Shown piece after piece: positions 1-5,141 of a stretch of DNA of 7,704 nt (the first letter of the stretch is position 1; each line of letters starts with the position of its first letter). Location: positions 1 to 7,704 of the forward strand of contig CALPPP020000052.1 of NCBI GenBank assembly GCA_943325485.2, written 5' to 3'. Source of the DNA: Rickettsia typhi (lineage in GTDB: Bacteria; Pseudomonadota; Gammaproteobacteria; Burkholderiales; Burkholderiaceae_C). The notes beneath the pieces are model-generated. The model did not search any database and was not told the origin of the DNA. It was given only the letters and a program-made list of their open reading frames with translations. Both the position numbers and the translations under genes were made by a program.

Positions 1-653
1 GCTGCTTGCTCGGCAATACGGGGCAGGGCGTGCATGAGCGCATAGTTGGTTAAGGGGGCATTGTCGGCAATACGCTGGGCCAACTCCAGGGCTTTATCAA
101 AAGCCGTGCCTGCGGGCACCAGGTATTGCGCCATGCCAATGCGCTCACCATCCACAGCGTTGTAAACACGACCCGTCATCATCATGTCGGTCATGCGAGC
201 CACGCCAATCAGCTTGGGGATGCGCACCGCGCCGCCGCCGCCCACAAAAATGCCGCGAGTGCCTTCTGGTAAGGCGTAAAACGTGGTGTCGTCGGCTACC
301 CGAATGTGGCAAGACGCTGCTAACTCCAAACCACCGCCCACCACCGCGCCTTGCAGGGCTGCCACCACGGGTACCGCGCCAAATTGGATGCGCTCAAAAG
401 CGCTGTGCCACATTCGGGAGTGGTGCATGCCTTCGCCCGCGTCGCGGCTTTGCAGTTCGCTCAGGTCCAGCCCGGCGCAAAAGTGTTCGCCACTGCCGCA
501 TAGCACAGCGGCCTTGGTGTTGGTCGGCAGGTTGTCGAAAGTGTCTCGCAAGGCCAGAATCAGCGCATCGTTCAAGGCGTTGCGTTTGGCCGAGCGAGTG
601 ATGCGCACCACGGCTACATCATCCAGCATTTCAAGGTGAAGGTCGGGATTCAT
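1..653 (-). CDS. Crotonase-family enoyl-CoA hydratase, partial (CouM-like candidate)
   Basis: The protein reads leftward from ATG at 653-651 and stays open to the window edge, giving 217 codons; the C-terminal helices (roughly 40-50 residues in this family) lie outside. It has the crotonase fold features: oxyanion-hole stretch HFCAGLDL at residues 57-64, the second oxyanion loop GAVVGGGLEL at 102-111, and both acidic catalytic positions of true hydratases, Glu110 (GGGLE) and Glu130 (LPEGTRG). Presence of both glutamates favours hydration of a trans-2-enoyl-CoA over isomerase or thioesterase activity. The stretch GIFVGGGGAVRIPKLIG at 134-150 resembles the crotonases found beside feruloyl/coumaroyl-CoA genes in Burkholderiales, and the divergent CouO-like neighbour supports a p-hydroxycinnamoyl-CoA substrate; that substrate is inferred. 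No strong Shine-Dalgarno is seen before the start. A generic fatty enoyl-CoA hydratase remains possible. Confidence 0.9.
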   Translation of the reverse strand, partial: MNPDLHLEMLDDVAVVRITRSAKRNALNDALILALRDTFDNLPTNTKAAVLCGSGEHFCAGLDLSELQSRDAGEGMHHSRMWHSAFERIQFGAVPVVAALQGAVVGGGLELAASCHIRVADDTTFYALPEGTRGIFVGGGGAVRIPKLIGVARMTDMMMTGRVYNAVDGERIGMAQYLVPAGTAFDKALELAQRIADNAPLTNYALMHALPRIAEQA

Positions 654-678
654 AAAGCGTTTTTCTGATCGTTATAGT
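649..678 (+). promoter_or_regulatory. Weak sigma70-like promoter candidate for the amidohydrolase gene
   Basis: TTCATA at 649-654 (4 of 6 matches to the -35 consensus) and TATAGT at 673-678 (5 of 6 to the -10) are 18 bp apart. Transcription would start near 685, just ahead of the AAGGA ribosome-binding site at 686-690. The -35 overlaps the divergent crotonase start codon. On the opposite strand, TATAAC (675-670) is a possible -10 for the crotonase gene but has no good -35. This is read by eye only. Confidence 0.3.
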
Positions 679-708
679 TCATGGAAAGGATCTTATTCGA
701 CCATGAAC
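677..708. repeat. 8 bp perfect inverted repeat over the amidohydrolase start
   Basis: GTTCATGG (677-684) and CCATGAAC (701-708) are exact reverse complements separated by 16 bp. The right arm contains the amidohydrolase ATG (703-705) and the spacer contains its AAGGA ribosome-binding site (686-690). It could be a regulator operator in the divergent control region or an RNA hairpin that hides the start codon. A chance repeat cannot be excluded. Confidence 0.5.
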
Positions 709-1566
709 CACGCCGACCTGATTGCCATTGACATCCACACCCACGCCGAGGTGAGTTGCTGGAACCCGTTTGACAACTATGGCGAGGAATACGACCGCGC
801 TGCCGACAAATACTTTGGCTCTGACCGACGCCCCACCATTGAAGAAACCGTGGCCTATTACCGTGAGCGCAAGATCGGCTTGGTGATGTTCACCGTGGAC
901 GCCGAGTCGCACATGGGCAGGCGGCGCATTCCTAACGAAGAGATCGCCAAAGCCGCACGTGACAACAGCGACATGATGATCGCCTTTGCCAGCATCGACC
1001 CGCACAAGGGCAAGATGGGCGCTCGTGAAGCCGAACGGCTGATCAAAGAGGAGGGCGTTCGCGGTTTCAAATTCCATCCCACGGTACAGGGCTATCACCC
1101 TTACGACAAGATGGCTTGGCCCATCTACGAGGTGATCAATGCGCACAAGCTGCCCGCGATTTTTCACACCGGCCACAGCGGCATTGGCTCAGGTATGCGC
1201 TGTGGCGGTGGCTTGAAGTTGGCCTACAGCAACCCCATGCACTTAGACGAAGTGGCGGCAGACTGGGGAGACATGCAAATTGTCATGGCGCACCCCAGTT
1301 TTCCTTGGCAGGACGAGGCGCTGAGTGTGGCCATGCACAAGCCCAATGTATGGATCGACCTCTCTGGTTGGAGCCCGAAATATTTCCCGAAAAGCCTTGT
1401 TCAGTATTCCAACACCTTGTTGAAAGACCGTGTGCTGTTTGGCAGCGACTACCCGCTCATCACCCCCGAGCGATGGATGAAAGATTTTGAGGTCGCCGGC
1501 TTCAAACCCGAGGTGATGCCCGGCATCTTGAAGGGCAATGCGGTGAGGCTGTTGGGCTTGGCTTGA
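703..1566 (+). CDS. Amidohydrolase (PF04909 type), likely 4-hydroxyphenyl-beta-ketoacyl-CoA hydrolase, CouO-like
   Basis: This is a 287-residue TIM-barrel metal-dependent hydrolase of the ACMSD-like amidohydrolase group. Metal and catalytic signatures appear in order: IDIHTHAE with His12 and His14, GFKFHP with His125, AIFHTGHSG with His155 and His158, MAHPSFPW with His197, and FGSDYPL with Asp249. The C-terminal ILKGNAVRLLGL is the usual closing helix of the family. The length is normal. The start ATG at 703 has AAGGA 12 bp upstream, a rather long spacing. I recognise the overall sequence as close to proteins called 4-hydroxyphenyl-beta-ketoacyl-CoA hydrolase in Burkholderiales. In the Rhodococcus Cou pathway that enzyme splits the beta-ketoacyl-CoA made from p-coumarate or ferulate by a hydrolytic retro-Claisen step. 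The divergent crotonase fits the same pathway. The specific substrate is inferred; the fold and metal site are well supported. Confidence 0.9.
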   Translation: MNHADLIAIDIHTHAEVSCWNPFDNYGEEYDRAADKYFGSDRRPTIEETVAYYRERKIGLVMFTVDAESHMGRRRIPNEEIAKAARDNSDMMIAFASIDPHKGKMGAREAERLIKEEGVRGFKFHPTVQGYHPYDKMAWPIYEVINAHKLPAIFHTGHSGIGSGMRCGGGLKLAYSNPMHLDEVAADWGDMQIVMAHPSFPWQDEALSVAMHKPNVWIDLSGWSPKYFPKSLVQYSNTLLKDRVLFGSDYPLITPERWMKDFEVAGFKPEVMPGILKGNAVRLLGLA

Positions 1567-1603
1567 TCAGCTTGTCAACCCCGACGTCATTTGCAACAGG
1601 GTC

Positions 1604-1632
1604 TTTGCAAACACCTCGCAGATAAGCATAAT
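1604..1632 (+). promoter_or_regulatory. Sigma70-like promoter candidate for the small membrane protein gene
   Basis: TTTGCA at 1604-1609 (4 of 6 to the -35 consensus) and CATAAT at 1627-1632 (5 of 6 to the -10) are spaced by 17 bp. They lie in the 118 bp gap after the amidohydrolase gene and would give a leader of roughly 45 nt before the ATG at 1685. The heptamer TTTGCAA also occurs at 1590-1596, 14 bp upstream of its copy at 1604-1610. No clear terminator for the amidohydrolase gene is visible in this gap, so read-through is also possible. Confidence 0.35.
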
Positions 1633-1684
1633 TGCGGGCGTTTGCCTAAAAGCCTTTTTCTTGTTTCAAATGTTGGAGGTACCA

Positions 1685-1873
1685 ATGTCCCCGTCTACGT
1701 TTATTTTTGTGTTGTTCGTGCTGTTGGTGTTGCTTTTTGCAACCCAAACGTATTCTTTGAAAAGCTGGTTTTTCAAAGGAGGTTTGATGGATAACGACCC
1801 AGGCGACAACAAATTGCTCGACAACCCAGACTTCGGTAAAAAACTCATGGGCAATCCTTTGGATGCTCGTTGA
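1685..1873 (+). CDS. Small single-pass membrane protein, unknown function
   Basis: This encodes 62 residues. I chose the ATG at 1685 because GGAGG (1675-1679) sits 5 bp before it; an in-frame ATG at 1661 has no such site. Residues 5-23 (TFIFVLFVLLVLLFATQTY) form one strongly hydrophobic segment, followed by a basic patch (LKSWFFKGG) and then a polar tail of about 28 residues. By the positive-inside tendency the tail is probably cytoplasmic. The tail has a loose repeated pattern, LLDNPDF and LMGNPLD, with an earlier DNDPGD. I do not recognise the family. The good ribosome-binding site, plausible promoter and hydrophobic-then-polar composition argue for a real gene. A second strong ribosome-binding site lies inside it (AAAGGAGGT, 1775-1783). 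It is co-directional with the amidohydrolase gene but 118 bp away, so a functional link is unproven. Confidence 0.7.
   Translation: MSPSTFIFVLFVLLVLLFATQTYSLKSWFFKGGLMDNDPGDNKLLDNPDFGKKLMGNPLDAR
1787..1873 (+). CDS. Possible internal start giving a 28-residue tail peptide
   Basis: ATG at 1787-1789 lies in the same frame as the small membrane protein and is preceded by AAAGGAGGT at 1775-1783, a near-perfect Shine-Dalgarno at about 3-6 bp spacing. Translation from here would make the polar tail alone, beginning MDNDPGDNK, without the membrane segment. The AAAGGAGGT also encodes FKGG of the longer product, so it may be coincidence. Offered as an alternative product, not a confirmed gene. Confidence 0.25.
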   Translation: MDNDPGDNKLLDNPDFGKKLMGNPLDAR

Positions 1874-1885
1874 GTTAAAGGCCCC

Positions 1886-1910
1886 ACCTCAAGCCCTTGC
1901 GGGCTGAGGT
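1886..1910. terminator. Hairpin between convergent genes, possible bidirectional terminator
   Basis: ACCTC-a-AGCCC (1886-1896), loop TTGC (1897-1900), GGGCT-GAGGT (1901-1910) form a 10 bp stem with one bulged A. It sits 12 bp after the stop of the small gene and directly next to the stop of the opposing MetE-like gene (1912-1914). Neither side has a run of T after the stem, so it is not a textbook intrinsic terminator; it may act as a weak terminator or protect 3' ends. Confidence 0.5.
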
Positions 1911-1911
1911 A

Positions 1912-3030
1912 TTACAAGTCGCCCCACACCTCTTGCGCGGTTTCCACCACCAAGCGCAATTTGTTGCGCTGGTCTTGCACCGCAATATTGTTGCCGTGCA
2001 CGGTGCTGGAAAAACCGCATTGGGGTGACAGCGCCAACTGAGACAAGGGCGCATATTTGGCGGCTTCGTCAATGCGGCGCTTCAAACTGTCTTTGTTTTC
2101 CATGGCGCCAAATTTGGTGGTGACCAAGCCAAGCACCACCAACTTGTCTTTGGCCAAAAAGCGCAAGGGGCGGAAATCGCCGCTGCGGTCATCGTCGTAT
2201 TCCAAGAAATACGCATCAATGTTCATCTCGGACAACAGCGCTTCGGCAACCGGTTCGTAGTTGCCTGCAGCAGCATGGGTGCTCTTGAAGTTGCCACGGC
2301 AAAGGTGCATGGCCAAGGTCATGCCCGCAGGCTTTTGCGCCACCACCTTGTTGATGAAGGCAGCATAGCGGTGCGGCAACTCATTGGGATCATCGCCTCG
2401 GGCTCTGGCGGCTTCACGCATTTTGTCGTCGCACAGGTAAGCTAAATTGGTGTCGTCCATTTGCACATAGTTGCAACCCGCAGCGGACAGGCTGCGCAAC
2501 TCGTCGCCGTAGGCTTTGGCTACATCGTCGTAAAACGCGGGGTCCAGCTCTGGGTAAGCGTCTTTGCTGATGCCAGCGCGGCCACCCCTGAAGTGCAGCA
2601 TGGTAGGTGAGGGAATGGTTACCTTGGGTGTGCTGCCCTTGGCAATTTGCGACTTCAGGTAGTTGAAATCCGCCAGTTGGATGTCTTTCACATGGCGAAC
2701 CTTGTCGATCACACGGATGACGGGCGGGGCCAGTTCTTGGGTGCCATCGGGGCGCTCAATGGTGACTGGAATATCGGTTTTCACGCCACCCATTTGCTCC
2801 AAAAAGTCGATGTGGAAATAGGTGCGACGGAATTCGCCGTCGGTGATGGACTTCAAACCTACGTCTTCTTGGAATTGCACGATCTCGGTGATGGCTTTGT
2901 CTTCCACCACCCGCAGTTGTTCGGGGGTGATCTGGCCCTTGGCCTTTTGTTCGCGGGCTTCCAAGAGGTAAGCGGGCCTTAAGAAGCTGCCAACATGGTC
3001 GTAGCGGGCGGGAATGTGGGGTACGGTCAT
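1912..3030 (-). CDS. MetE C-terminal-like zinc methyltransferase, short form (372 aa)
   Basis: This is a cobalamin-independent methionine synthase-type (UROD/MetE-like barrel) protein. It carries only the catalytic C-terminal half; full MetE is about 750 residues. The start is ATG at 3030-3028, giving 372 residues. GGAG (3040-3037) lies 6 bp before it, and upstream in-frame ATGs at 3075 and 3042 lack such a site. Visible features are HVGSFLRP (12-19), DGEFRRTYF (64-72), QMDDTNLAY (190-198), and the zinc-thiolate set His242 and Cys244 (MHLCRGN), Glu277 (FLEYDD) and Cys338 (SPQCGFSS). With these intact it should activate a thiol such as homocysteine for methylation. Family knowledge: such stand-alone halves are often annotated as 5-methyltetrahydropteroyltriglutamate-homocysteine methyltransferase, but some use other methyl donors. 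The donor cannot be read from this sequence. It is divergent from the GntR gene and probably controlled by it. Confidence 0.9.
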   Translation of the reverse strand: MTVPHIPARYDHVGSFLRPAYLLEAREQKAKGQITPEQLRVVEDKAITEIVQFQEDVGLKSITDGEFRRTYFHIDFLEQMGGVKTDIPVTIERPDGTQELAPPVIRVIDKVRHVKDIQLADFNYLKSQIAKGSTPKVTIPSPTMLHFRGGRAGISKDAYPELDPAFYDDVAKAYGDELRSLSAAGCNYVQMDDTNLAYLCDDKMREAARARGDDPNELPHRYAAFINKVVAQKPAGMTLAMHLCRGNFKSTHAAAGNYEPVAEALLSEMNIDAYFLEYDDDRSGDFRPLRFLAKDKLVVLGLVTTKFGAMENKDSLKRRIDEAAKYAPLSQLALSPQCGFSSTVHGNNIAVQDQRNKLRLVVETAQEVWGDL

Positions 3031-3055
3031 TGGGGACTCCATGGTGAGGGCAGGT

Positions 3056-3067
3056 TTGGTATACAAA
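3056..3067. promoter_or_regulatory. GntR-type operator candidate 1 (metE-like side)
   Basis: TTGGTATACAAA is a near-palindrome with a perfect GTATAC core and one mismatched outer pair. On the minus strand it includes TATACC (3063-3058), which could be the -10 of the MetE-like gene, so a bound repressor would block that promoter. It shares the pattern G-(T/C)-ATACAA with the second site at 3119-3130. FCD-type GntR regulators commonly bind short palindromes with a GTATAC-like centre; assignment to the adjacent regulator is inferred. Confidence 0.5.
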
Positions 3068-3079
3068 AAATGCAAGAAA

Positions 3080-3100
3080 ACGCTATTTTGACGCTATTTT
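3080..3100. repeat. 10 bp tandem direct repeat in the divergent control region
   Basis: ACGCTATTTT occurs at 3080-3089 and again at 3091-3100, one helical turn apart (11 bp period). It lies midway between the two operator-like palindromes. TTGACG at 3088-3093 within it resembles a -35 hexamer for the regulator gene, but no -10 sits at the right distance. It might be a binding site for a second factor or part of an AT-rich promoter region. Confidence 0.5.
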
Positions 3101-3118
3101 AGGGCTTTTTGGAGATGA

Positions 3119-3130
3119 ATTGCATACAAT
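3119..3130. promoter_or_regulatory. GntR-type operator candidate 2, overlapping a -10 element
   Basis: ATTGCATACAAT is a near-palindrome (ATTG and CAAT arms, one mismatched pair next to the centre). Its right half, TACAAT at 3125-3130, matches the sigma70 -10 consensus in 5 of 6 positions and would start transcription at about 3137, at or next to the regulator's ATG (3139). Binding here would give autorepression. The -35 for this promoter is not convincing. Confidence 0.5.
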
Positions 3131-3138
3131 CAAGCCTC

Positions 3139-3894
3139 ATGAGCCCCACCCCCGACACTGACGAGCACCCCAGCCATTCGCAATCAGTCAAAGCGCAGCT
3201 GCGCTTGCGCGAGATGATTTTGGCGGGCGATTTAGCCTCAGGTTCGCGCATTGCAGAGCTTGCCTTGGTGGAGAAGCTGGGCGTGTCTCGCACCCCGATT
3301 CGCACCGCCTTGATGAAGCTCGAGCAAGAAGGTCTGCTTGAAGCGCTGAGCAACGGCGGCTATGCGGTGCGCACCTTCACCGACCGCGATGTGTCCGACG
3401 CTATCGAATTGCGCGGCACCTTGGAGGGCTTGGCGGCTCGCTTTGCGGCCGAACGCGGATGTGCGCCCAGCGTGTTGACACAGGCCAAAGCTTGTTTAGA
3501 CCAAATTGACCAATTTTTAAGCAACGACACTTTGAATGACGAGGCTTTCAGCGCTTACGTTGCACATAACGAACGCTTTCATGCCTTACTGGCGGAAATG
3601 TCAGGCAGCTTTGTGTTGCAGCGTGAGTTGGACAGGGTGATTGGTTTGCCATTTGCCTCACCTTCTAGTTTTGTGATCAGCCAAGCCAATGGCGGCAAAG
3701 CCAGAGACATGCTCATCATTGCGCAGGACCAGCACCGTCAAGTGTTGGCAGCGATTGAGCAACGTGAGGGTTCAAGGGCCGAGGCCATCATGCGTGAGCA
3801 TTCGCGCATGGCACAGCGAAATTTGAATGAGGCCATGCACAGCCCTGATTTGGAACATATGCCCAGCGTACGCTTGATTCGCCGCAAATCCTGA
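3139..3894 (+). CDS. GntR-family transcriptional regulator, FCD subfamily
   Basis: This encodes 251 residues from ATG 3139. The N-terminal winged helix spans about 15-80, with the recognition region LVEKLGVSRTPIRTALMKLEQEGLL at 43-67 (split as LVEKLGVSRTPIR and TALMKLEQEGLL) and the wing GGYAVRTF. The all-helical FCD ligand domain spans about 86-230. Metal-site positions of the FCD fold appear at NERFH (Asn144, His148), DQHRQ (His199) and EHSRM (His221). The first is Asn where Asp is more usual. Such regulators normally bind a small organic acid and release DNA. Other starts, ATG 3115 and TTG 3109, are possible, but GGAG touches the first with no spacing. No ribosome-binding site precedes 3139, which fits a leaderless mRNA. 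Likely targets are the divergent MetE-like gene, itself and possibly the importer 69 bp downstream. The ligand is unknown. Confidence 0.9.
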   Translation: MSPTPDTDEHPSHSQSVKAQLRLREMILAGDLASGSRIAELALVEKLGVSRTPIRTALMKLEQEGLLEALSNGGYAVRTFTDRDVSDAIELRGTLEGLAARFAAERGCAPSVLTQAKACLDQIDQFLSNDTLNDEAFSAYVAHNERFHALLAEMSGSFVLQRELDRVIGLPFASPSSFVISQANGGKARDMLIIAQDQHRQVLAAIEQREGSRAEAIMREHSRMAQRNLNEAMHSPDLEHMPSVRLIRRKS

Positions 3895-3963
3895 CGGGTC
3901 CTGCTGCGTCGCCCCTAGAATCTCTTGCACCCTATAGCCCCAGTCATCTCTCGGAGTTTCTTC

Positions 3964-5133
3964 ATGAAAACACGTTTTTTCTTTCCCTTGATGGCTTTGG
4001 CTTTCATGTTCAGCGCTACTTCTGTATGGGCACAAGAGGCTTTCAAAATTGGACTCATCCTGCCCATGACAGGTCAATCAGCGTCCACAGGAAAACAAAT
4101 CGAGGCGGCAGCGCGTTTGTTCATGGCGCAAAACGGCAACACGGTCGCCGGTCGCAAAATTGAGCTCATCGTCAAAGATGACGGCGGCGTCCCTGACGCC
4201 ACCAAGCGCATAGCGCAAGAGTTGGTGGTGAACGACAAAGTGGGCGTACTCAGTGGCTTTGGCCTCACGCCCTTGGCCTTGGCCACCGCACCCATCGCGA
4301 CCCAGTCCAAAACCCCCATGGTGGTCATGGCGGCTGCCACCTCCAGCATCACCGAGGCCTCGCCTTTCATTGTGCGCACCAGCTTCACCTTGCCCCAGTG
4401 TGCGGTGGCCATGGGTGATTGGGCACCCAAAAACGGCATGAAGCGTGTGGTGACCTTGGTGAGCGACTACGGTCCTGGCATTGATGCAGAGCGTTATTTC
4501 AAAGAACGTATGCAACTCAACAGCGCACAAGTGATTGAGAGCCTGCGGGTGCCTTTGCGCAACCCTGACTTCGCGCCCTTTTTACAAAAAGTCCGCGACC
4601 TGAAACCCGACGCACTTTTTGTCTTTGTCCCTTCGGGTGCAGGGGCGGCAGTGATGAAGCAGTTTTTGGAGCGAGGCATGGACAAGGCCGGTATCAAGCT
4701 GATTGGCACAGGCGACCTGACGGATGACGACCAGTTGAACGACATGGGTGAGGGTGCTTTAGGCGTGGTCACCGCCCACCATTACTCAGCGGCACACCCG
4801 TCTGCTTTGAATAAAAAATTTGTTGAAGCCTTTAAGAAAGCCAACAACGGCTTGCGTCCCAACTTCATGGCGGTCGGTGGCTATGACGGCATGCGCGTGA
4901 TTTATGAAGCTTTGAAAAATACCAAGGGTGGCCAAGGCGGTGGCGAGGCCATGCTGGCGGCCATGAAGGGTCAAATTTTTGAGAGCCCGCGCGGCCAAAT
5001 TTACATCGATGCGCAAACCCGCGATGTGGTTCACAACATTTACCTGCGCAAAGTGGAAAAGAAGGACGGCCAGCTCTACAACGTGGAGTTTGATGCCATC
5101 AAAGACATGAAAGACCCTGGCAAAACCAAATAA
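3964..5133 (+). CDS. ABC importer periplasmic substrate-binding protein (HAAT/LivK type)
   Basis: This 389-residue protein starts at ATG 3964 with GGAG at 3953-3956, 7 bp upstream. A signal peptide spans about 1-23: basic MKTR, a hydrophobic core, then SVWA before QEAFKIG, consistent with Sec export and signal peptidase I cleavage. The mature protein begins FKIGLILPMTGQSASTGKQ, the typical opening of the Peripla_BP_6 family, and retains ELIVKDDGG (67-75) and FMAVGGYDGMRVIYEAL (301-317). It binds ligand in the periplasm and delivers it to the downstream permeases. Relatives bind branched-chain amino acids, aromatic acids or other carboxylates; CouP of Rhodopseudomonas binds p-coumarate-type acids. 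The nearby CouM/CouO-like genes make an aromatic ligand attractive, but this is inferred. TAGAAT (3916-3921) could be a -10 for the operon, without a well-placed -35. Confidence 0.93.
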   Translation: MKTRFFFPLMALAFMFSATSVWAQEAFKIGLILPMTGQSASTGKQIEAAARLFMAQNGNTVAGRKIELIVKDDGGVPDATKRIAQELVVNDKVGVLSGFGLTPLALATAPIATQSKTPMVVMAAATSSITEASPFIVRTSFTLPQCAVAMGDWAPKNGMKRVVTLVSDYGPGIDAERYFKERMQLNSAQVIESLRVPLRNPDFAPFLQKVRDLKPDALFVFVPSGAGAAVMKQFLERGMDKAGIKLIGTGDLTDDDQLNDMGEGALGVVTAHHYSAAHPSALNKKFVEAFKKANNGLRPNFMAVGGYDGMRVIYEALKNTKGGQGGGEAMLAAMKGQIFESPRGQIYIDAQTRDVVHNIYLRKVEKKDGQLYNVEFDAIKDMKDPGKTK

Positions 5134-5141
5134 GCACAGTC

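Noticed and set aside
283..639. Plus-strand open frame of 118 codons opposite the crotonase gene
   Set aside because: The minus strand encodes a clear crotonase with conserved motifs throughout; the plus frame gives a low-complexity, serine/alanine/proline-rich product typical of an antisense shadow.
679..1176. Minus-strand open frame of 165 codons opposite the amidohydrolase
   Set aside because: It is antisense to a gene with all metal ligands in place, and its translation has no recognisable domain or ribosome-binding site.
1590..1610. TTTGCAA repeated 14 bp apart downstream of the amidohydrolase gene
   Set aside because: Seven bases is short and the spacing is not a helical turn; one copy probably just forms part of the candidate -35.
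3925..3963. TTG start upstream of the binding protein, adding 13 residues
   Set aside because: It would put extra residues ahead of a normal signal peptide and lacks a ribosome-binding site, whereas ATG 3964 has GGAG at good spacing.
4078..4530. Minus-strand open frame of 150 codons opposite the binding-protein gene
   Set aside because: The histidine/glycine-rich translation is a reverse-strand shadow of a codon-biased gene; no start signals or family resemblance.
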